DNA of 12,349 bases from an uncultured Porphyromonadaceae bacterium (GTDB lineage Bacteria > Bacteroidota > Bacteroidia > Bacteroidales > Muribaculaceae). Shown piece by piece: positions 7,379 to 12,349 of the stretch. The stretch is from the NCBI GenBank assembly GCA_902493335.1, contig CABUPJ010000061.1, positions 1-12,349 of the forward strand, given 5' to 3'. The position numbers and the translations under genes are program-made. Under the pieces are notes generated by a model that did not search any database, was not told where the DNA came from, and was given only the letters and a program-made list of their open reading frames with translations. The number at the start of each line of letters is the position of its first letter. Position 1 is the stretch's first letter.

Positions 7379-9886
7379 TTATAGGATAATCTTCTGTGTA
7401 TTCAGTCTGCCGGTCGCGGTAACGGCGCCGACAAGGTATATGCCTCGGTGTGCGGGCGCGGCAACAGTATTGCCGTATGCCTGAGAGACGACACGGCCGC
7501 TGAGGTCGTATACGGTCATGGCGGCAACTGCCTCATCGGCAATGATCATGCCGTCTTCAATTCTGATATTCAAGACACCGGCGTCGGCATCGACAGCTAT
7601 ATCCTCGACACCGTCGACCGGAGCATTGTTATAGACAGCCTCGAGACGGTTGATGTCGATATGATAGTCTCCCCGGCCGTCGCCCGGCTCTATGGTCATG
7701 GTCTTGAACGTGATGGGATAGATTGCGATATCGTTGGTATCGAAATATTCGCTTAAGTCAAAGACAACCGTCTGTTTGTCGGCTGAAGCGGCCACAGCGC
7801 CGTAGTTCATGACGACCTCGCGTCCGTTGGCAGGCTCGACAGTCATCTTGAAAGCCTTGATTGTGTGCGCGCCGGTGGTGAGATCGACCTCAAGCGCATC
7901 GGGAAGGCTCCATACCTGCTGTTTTCTCGAAAGCACTACTCTCGGCGCGCGGGCGTTTGACACAGTGAAGTCTACACCCAGACCGCCGGTCGCAAGCGCC
8001 GATATCGTTGCAGCAGACACACCGCTTTTGAGCGCTGACCATTCAGACGCGTCGGTGCTTTCGGTCAGAGGCATACGGCGTGAAACCGGTTTTTCGACTG
8101 TCAGTCTGAGCGTCAGCTCGCTTTCGTCACGGCGTCCGGTGACTGTCACGCTGCCGTTTTCGAGACCGCTGACTACGCCGCGGTCGTCGACAGTGGCTAT
8201 CGCCGCGTCAGACACCGACCACGAGAAAGCAGCCGGAGCGACCTTCAGATATTCCGTGCCGACAAGGCTCTGCAGCTCGATAGGCCATGAACGGTAACCG
8301 TCGATAAGCACATCGGTCAGACGCAGTTCGGTGGGCATGTCATTGACAACCTTGACCGCGATGTCGGCGCTCATATCGCCCAGCACGGCTTTGAGCGCAT
8401 GCATTCCTGTGCCCGCGGCCTCGAGCGTGACACCGTCGACGATGGTGCCGAGAGCGGGATCTGCTTCAAGAGTAAAGCCCTTGACGTTTGTATCGACAAG
8501 ACGTCCATATTTGTTATATCCGTAGATTACAGGAGTGTATGAGCCGTAAAGCGGCAGCAGCACATGGGGGTCGGCGAATCTTATCGATGCCACTGTGCGG
8601 TCGTCAGGGGCGTTGATGGCGACGTAGACGGCGTTGGCAATCGTGCGTTCCGAGCCGTCGCGCGGCACGTTGGTCGTGCCGAAAGCCTCGGTGTAGAATG
8701 TCGTCGAGCCGCCGCCGTCGAGATCGAGCGCGTCATAACAGCCGAGACTGCGCATAACGTCGGCAGCCTCATAGTAGCTGACACCCGAAGAGTATCCCGG
8801 ATGGTCGACAACGGCAAACACAGCCTTCGACCGGTCCTGGCTGTAACCGGCGAGAGAGCGCGAGTAAAGTGCGCCGGGAGAATTGATCCAGCGTATGGCC
8901 TCGGTTGTGACGACACCTTCTTTGAGAATGCGCACATCGCCGCCCACCATTTCACGGACATCGGGCTTGAGACCGCCGAAAGCCGGGAGCGACAGCTCGG
9001 TGGTGTGCATTATGACATCTCCGGCTTTGAGGCCGTCGATAAAATCGTTTTTGAAATCTTTGCCGCACGAAATGACGATGCCGTTGGCAGGCACTGCGAG
9101 GTTACCGCCTGTGTGCCATTCGCCCTTGACGACAAATTTCATGGGTTTGTTCATCGCCCACTCCTCGCCTTCGGCAAGCTCGGCGGCTATCTCACGACCG
9201 CCGGCCATGGTCTTGGTGAATTTGCCTACATGAGAGTTGTAGACGACAAGACGGTCGGTGTCGACCTGGTCTATGGTCCATCCGATGAAACCGCGAGGCA
9301 TGTTGACAGCCCATGCGTTGACGGTCTTCGAGCCGTCTTCGCTGCTGACGATATAGCGGAAGTCGGTGGCGTCGATCCACATGCCGTCGGGGCCGACCAT
9401 AAAGGCGTTCTCGCGCGAGTTATAGTCGAGCAGGTCGGTGTTGGCGAGCTTGCCGCCGATTACACAGGCGGCGTTGGGATAGCCGTTGATGCCGTCGCCG
9501 TTCGAACCGTCGCCGCGCATGCAGAAGAAGTCGCCGTTGACGCCGGCGAGTATCTGGGTGTGGTCATTGGTGTTGCGTTTTGCCATCGCCGAGACTGTCT
9601 CGCGGGTGTTGAGCGAGTCGTTGCCGAGCACGACCTTGATTTCGACAGGCGACTCGGCGGCGTCGCCGAGAAGCGTGCGGTCGTTTTTATCGTATGTAAC
9701 GGCATAGACATGGAAGACACGGCCGCCCGACGTATAGCTCAGATGACTGTGGGTGACGCCGGGGCCCATATAATAGTGCTGGAGAGTGTCGACTCTGAAC
9801 TCCGTGCCATAGATATTATGGACGGCAGAGGCCGACGCGGTCAGTGCCGCGCCGGCTGCCAGTGACAAGATGATATTTTTTTTCAT
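7379..9886 (-). CDS. secreted phosphodiester glycosidase (NAGPA/DUF2233) with Ig-like domains and T9SS-like tail, copy 2
   Basis: Paralog of the next gene and nearly the same length (835 against 836 residues), colinear throughout. I chose the ATG at 9886 because it opens a clear signal peptide (MKKNIILSLAAGAALTASASA, cleavage near residue 21). An in-frame ATG at 10099 would run through the end of yidC and add 71 residues with no signal character. The NAGPA domain (about 58-425) has VNGDFF (116-121), VGGDVRI (314-320), R343...AGY (346-348) and ALDLDGGGS (386-394). Here the position before the DGGGS motif that is Asn in the other copy (N389), and in the usual NLDGGGS form, is Asp (D388). BIG-type segments, a beta module and a T9SS-like tail (TVYDLSGRVV, HRGIYLVGA) follow as in the other copy. 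First gene of the cassette, 64 nt after yidC. Substrate unknown. Confidence 0.85.
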   Translation of the reverse strand: MKKNIILSLAAGAALTASASAVHNIYGTEFRVDTLQHYYMGPGVTHSHLSYTSGGRVFHVYAVTYDKNDRTLLGDAAESPVEIKVVLGNDSLNTRETVSAMAKRNTNDHTQILAGVNGDFFCMRGDGSNGDGINGYPNAACVIGGKLANTDLLDYNSRENAFMVGPDGMWIDATDFRYIVSSEDGSKTVNAWAVNMPRGFIGWTIDQVDTDRLVVYNSHVGKFTKTMAGGREIAAELAEGEEWAMNKPMKFVVKGEWHTGGNLAVPANGIVISCGKDFKNDFIDGLKAGDVIMHTTELSLPAFGGLKPDVREMVGGDVRILKEGVVTTEAIRWINSPGALYSRSLAGYSQDRSKAVFAVVDHPGYSSGVSYYEAADVMRSLGCYDALDLDGGGSTTFYTEAFGTTNVPRDGSERTIANAVYVAINAPDDRTVASIRFADPHVLLPLYGSYTPVIYGYNKYGRLVDTNVKGFTLEADPALGTIVDGVTLEAAGTGMHALKAVLGDMSADIAVKVVNDMPTELRLTDVLIDGYRSWPIELQSLVGTEYLKVAPAAFSWSVSDAAIATVDDRGVVSGLENGSVTVTGRRDESELTLRLTVEKPVSRRMPLTESTDASEWSALKSGVSAATISALATGGLGVDFTVSNARAPRVVLSRKQQVWSLPDALEVDLTTGAHTIKAFKMTVEPANGREVVMNYGAVAASADKQTVVFDLSEYFDTNDIAIYPITFKTMTIEPGDGRGDYHIDINRLEAVYNNAPVDGVEDIAVDADAGVLNIRIEDGMIIADEAVAAMTVYDLSGRVVSQAYGNTVAAPAHRGIYLVGAVTATGRLNTQKIIL
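8493..8557. repeat. conserved 65-nt island shared by the two NAGPA genes (partner 5949-6013)
   Basis: Aligned without gaps to 5949-6013, 58 of 65 bases agree, with exact runs of 14 (CCATATTTGTTATA) and 17 (CCGTAGATTACAGGAGT). The seven differences are mainly silent. It encodes an identical 17-residue stretch (SYTPVIYGYNKYGRLVD, residues 449-465 here and 450-466 in the other copy). The flanking parts of the two genes are much more diverged. This is either strong constraint at the NAGPA/Ig-like junction or recent local gene conversion. Confidence 0.6.
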
Positions 9887-9950
9887 CGGTTTAAGATATT
9901 TAAGGTTAAATGATTGCTTTATCGATAAATTGTAGAATCGAATGATTTTA
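9887..9950 (-). promoter_or_regulatory. yidC-cassette intergenic gap with a 12-nt palindrome
   Basis: The 64-nt AT-rich gap holds the perfect palindrome TTTATCGATAAA at 9918-9929, 32 nt before the start codon at 9886. There is no GC-rich hairpin with a T-run after yidC, and no clean TTTG-N19-TAnnTTTG promoter. The palindrome could be an operator or just AT-rich coincidence. Read-through from yidC into the cassette seems possible. Confidence 0.35.
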
Positions 9951-12029
9951 TCAGCGACGGCCTTTGCCCTGACGCTGCTGTTGCTGACGCAGAGCGGCCT
10001 GCTGCTGACGCTGGGCCTCTTCGAGACGGGCCATGAAACCGCTTTTCTTGCGGGGTTTCTTGGCGTTTGCGAGCATGTCGGCGCGCACTTTCTTCTCATC
10101 GATCAGACGGCGGAAGATCCATGTCTGTATAATCGTGATGAAGAGCGAGAGCAGATAGTAGTAGCTCAGGCCCGAGGCATAGTCGTTGAAGAAGAAGAGG
10201 AACATCAGCGGCATCAGATACATCATCCACTTCATGCCGGGCATGTTGTTGCCGCCGGGCTGATTCTGCATGTTGATGCGGGTATAGATGATATTGACAA
10301 CTGTCATCAGCAGACAGAAGAGGCTGACTTTATCGCCGTAGAAGGGTATCGAGAACGGCAGGGTGAAGATGACGTCGGGAGCCGAGAGGTCTTTGGCCCA
10401 CAGGAAAGGCTCGCCGCGAAGCTCGATGGCCGAGGGGAAGAACGAGAACATGGCGATGAGCACAGGCATCTGCAGCAGCAGCGGCAGACAGCCCGAGAAG
10501 GGACTCGCGCCGGCGCGGCTGTAGAGCGCCATCGTCTCCTGCTGGCGTTTCATGGCGTTCTCCTGACCGGGATATTTGTCGTTGATCTCCTTGATTTCGG
10601 GAGCGAGAACCCTCATCTTGGCCTGCGACTTGAAGCTCTTGAAGGTGAAGGGGAAGAGTATCAGCTTTATGAATATCGTCAGCAGCAGAATGATTATGCC
10701 GTAATTCGAGATAAACGAGCCGAGGAATGTAAAGACAGGAATGACAATCAGCTGGTTGATCCAACGGAAGAGACCCCAGCCGAGAGGCACGAGACGCGTG
10801 AGCGACAGGCCTTCGTCTGTGTCGAGGGTGTCGTCGATGCTTGACAGCAGCGGATAATCATTGGGGCCGAAATAGAAATCGAAGGCGAGCTGAGTGCCGT
10901 CGGCGTTGCTGTAGGGAAGCACCGACGCCATTGTCATGTCTTTGAGATAGAGATTGTCTTTGATATCGACCGACGTGAGATGTGCCGACGTGAAGTTGTC
11001 GCGGGCGATGATGACGCTCGAGAAGAACTGGTTTTTGAATGCGACCCACTTGATGCGGCCTTTGGGCTCCTCGCTGTCGTCGCCGTTGGCGCTGAGTTCG
11101 TCGGGGCCTTCGCCTACACATTTATATAATATAGCGCTGTTGCGCTCCTCGAAGGTGCGGCCTTTTTCATTGCGGGCCATCTTCTGATGCCAGTTGAAGG
11201 CGATGTCGGCCGTGCTCGGGGGCAGTATGGCGTTCATGCCCTGCTGGACAAGCTCCATCGAGACGAGATATTTCTCCGAATGGACGCGGTAACGTATTCC
11301 CCACATGGCACCGTTGCCGAGATCGAGCGACATGAGTATAGTCGAATCGTTTTCGACCGTCGGCGTGAAGACAAACTCACGTGTGTCGATGCGCTGGTCC
11401 TCGGTATTGAATGCGAAGCCGTAGCCGTCGGTCGCCGGCGTGAACAGCCTGACAGGTGTGGGCGGCTCGGTCAGCTCGGTGTTATAGTTTTTCAGCTCGA
11501 CCTGCGAAATCATGCCGCCACGGCTCGAGAATGTGATTTTGACGAGATCGTTCTCGATTGTCTTCTCGACGTTCTCGCCCGAGAGATGGCGGGCAAAGCT
11601 TTTATATTTCTGTGCGTCGGCGACGACTTTTCTCACAGCCTTGACCGCTGCCGAACGTGTCTCGGGCGTCAGAGCGCTGCCGAGAGTGGCGAGGTCGGCG
11701 ATTGTGACATCGGCCGAGCCGGTCCTCACGATGCCGTCGACACCCGTGCTGTCGGCGCTGACGGCTACAGAGCCGTTGTCGAGCGTATATCTGCCGTTGC
11801 CGTCGGCGACACCGATTGTTCTGACAACAGCGGCGAGCTGCGACATGTCGGCGGCGCCGAGGGTGTCGGTGACGGTTATGGCTGCGTTACTGTCATCGGC
11901 TGCGGCTGCGGCGCGCTCCTGTTCGGCGCGACGGGCGGCAAGATCTTCTTCAGAGGGTTTGTTGATATACATAAACCCGAAGATACAGCCGGCCATCAGC
12001 AACAGTCCGAGTAGCGTGTTCTTATCCAT
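9951..12029 (-). CDS. yidC: membrane protein insertase YidC (Oxa1 family), Bacteroidetes form
   Basis: YidC inserts and folds inner-membrane proteins, alone or with SecYEG. This 692-residue protein has an N-terminal anchor (about 5-22), an Ala-rich linker, a periplasmic beta-sandwich (about 155-395) and the conserved five-helix Oxa1 core (about 415-640). Signature stretches are LFPFTFKSFKSQAKMRVLAPEI (458-479), GCLPLLLQMPVLIAMF (513-528) and the late helices around 600-640. K455 stands where E. coli has the key groove arginine (R366), so the positive charge is kept as lysine. The tail (655-692) is basic and Gln-rich (RQQQQRQGKGRR), fitting ribosome contact. The linker between anchor and periplasmic domain (about 23-150) looks longer than in Bacteroides YidC as I remember it (total about 620). 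It follows pyrG by 39 nt, an arrangement I recall as common in Bacteroidales. Confidence 0.97.
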   Translation of the reverse strand: MDKNTLLGLLLMAGCIFGFMYINKPSEEDLAARRAEQERAAAAADDSNAAITVTDTLGAADMSQLAAVVRTIGVADGNGRYTLDNGSVAVSADSTGVDGIVRTGSADVTIADLATLGSALTPETRSAAVKAVRKVVADAQKYKSFARHLSGENVEKTIENDLVKITFSSRGGMISQVELKNYNTELTEPPTPVRLFTPATDGYGFAFNTEDQRIDTREFVFTPTVENDSTILMSLDLGNGAMWGIRYRVHSEKYLVSMELVQQGMNAILPPSTADIAFNWHQKMARNEKGRTFEERNSAILYKCVGEGPDELSANGDDSEEPKGRIKWVAFKNQFFSSVIIARDNFTSAHLTSVDIKDNLYLKDMTMASVLPYSNADGTQLAFDFYFGPNDYPLLSSIDDTLDTDEGLSLTRLVPLGWGLFRWINQLIVIPVFTFLGSFISNYGIIILLLTIFIKLILFPFTFKSFKSQAKMRVLAPEIKEINDKYPGQENAMKRQQETMALYSRAGASPFSGCLPLLLQMPVLIAMFSFFPSAIELRGEPFLWAKDLSAPDVIFTLPFSIPFYGDKVSLFCLLMTVVNIIYTRINMQNQPGGNNMPGMKWMMYLMPLMFLFFFNDYASGLSYYYLLSLFITIIQTWIFRRLIDEKKVRADMLANAKKPRKKSGFMARLEEAQRQQQAALRQQQQRQGKGRR

Positions 12030-12068
12030 TGGAGTTGTGGTGTAATTGAAATTATGATGCGGTGATGA

Positions 12069-12349
12069 TTATGATTTCTTCTCTTTCTTGTAAGCGATTG
12101 CAGCGTTGATGAAACTGCGGAAAATCGGATTGGGCGACAGCACAGTGCTCGAGTATTCGGGATGATACTGTGTGCCGATATACCAGCGTTTGCCGGGAAT
12201 CTCGACGACTTCGACCAGACCTGTGCCGGGATTTTCGCCGACACATGCCATGCCGGCCTCCTCGAAGCGCTGACGGTAGTCGTTGTTGAACTCGTAGCGG
12301 TGGCGGTGACGCTCGCGGATATCGGTGGCGCCGTAAGCCTCGGCAGCTT
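12069..12349 (-). CDS. pyrG: CTP synthase, C-terminal end (gene continues past the right edge)
   Basis: Only the last 92 residues or so are in the window; the 5' part lies beyond 12349. CTP synthase aminates UTP to CTP with glutamine as nitrogen donor. The fragment is the end of the class I glutamine amidotransferase domain: ERHRHRYEFNN near its start, then GENPGTGLVEVVEIP, and GTQYHPEYSS, which carries the His and Glu of the Cys-His-Glu triad (E. coli H515 and E517). It ends with NPIFRSFINAAIAYKKEKKS and TAA. The catalytic Cys and the synthetase domain are outside the window. yidC starts 39 nt after the stop, with no terminator between, so the two are probably cotranscribed. Confidence 0.96.
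   Translation of the reverse strand, partial: AAEAYGATDIRERHRHRYEFNNDYRQRFEEAGMACVGENPGTGLVEVVEIPGKRWYIGTQYHPEYSSTVLSPNPIFRSFINAAIAYKKEKKS

Noticed and set aside
8564..9865. Long plus-strand open frame (433 codons) opposite the NAGPA copy 2 gene
   Set aside because: It lies fully antisense to a well-supported gene with domain motifs. Its Val/Gly/Ala/Asp-rich composition is what the GC-rich third positions of that gene produce. The same reasoning removes 3739-4707, 9942-10844, 11187-12014 and 6137-6715.
2707..9886. Full polysaccharide utilisation locus
   Set aside because: No SusC, SusD, hybrid two-component regulator or ECF sigma/anti-sigma pair is in the window, so only a glycosidase cassette can be claimed.
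9887..10099. Upstream ATG at 10099 as the start of NAGPA copy 2
   Set aside because: It would overlap the end of yidC by about 150 nt in another frame and place 71 basic residues before a perfect signal peptide that starts at 9886.
12030..12068. Promoter between pyrG and yidC (TAATTTCA on the minus strand)
   Set aside because: It matches the -7 box at six of eight positions, but no TTTG lies about 19 bases upstream. Cotranscription with pyrG is simpler.

Overview
The window looks like a chromosomal piece of a gut-type Bacteroidales genome, probably Muribaculaceae or a close relative. This rests on a Bacteroidetes-type promoter (TTTG-N19-TAATTTTG), a long Bacteroidetes-style YidC opening with MDKNTLLG, a SusB-like GH97 enzyme, and secreted proteins ending in type IX secretion (T9SS)-like sorting tails. 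The family-level placement is inference. Every gene I support is on the minus strand, so transcription runs from the right edge to the left.

From right to left: (1) 12349-12069 holds the 3' end of pyrG (CTP synthase), followed after 39 nt by yidC (12029-9951, membrane protein insertase). (2) A 64-nt gap without a recognisable terminator leads into a three-gene cassette. It holds two colinear paralogous secreted phosphodiester glycosidases (NAGPA/DUF2233 family; 9886-7379 and 7345-4835) and a periplasmic GH97 alpha-glycosidase (4818-2707). The gaps are only 33 and 16 nt. (3) The cassette closes with a GC-rich hairpin and U-run (2668-2646), followed 12 nt later by a textbook Bacteroidetes promoter (2633-2603). 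(4) That promoter drives a two-gene operon with an ATGA overlap: a minimal initiating sugar-phosphate transferase (2566-1955) and a polytopic DUF6056/GT-C-like membrane protein (1958-396). (5) Positions 1-395 hold no credible gene. They contain a dense array of short unrelated palindromes and a four-copy 9-bp tandem repeat.

How they may work together (inference): the two NAGPA paralogs carry signal peptides, Ig-like domains and T9SS-like tails, so they would act on or outside the outer membrane. GH97 has a plain signal peptide and all three catalytic glutamates of the inverting SusB type, so it would act in the periplasm. A plausible job is stepwise removal of alpha-glycosyl-1-phosphodiesters outside the cell and of alpha-glycosides inside it, without a SusC/SusD pair in the window. 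The downstream pair builds rather than degrades glycans: it loads a sugar phosphate on undecaprenyl phosphate and may extend or modify that glycan.

The most interesting items are the NAGPA-NAGPA-GH97 cassette, the palindrome cluster at the left end and the enlarged YidC periplasmic region.
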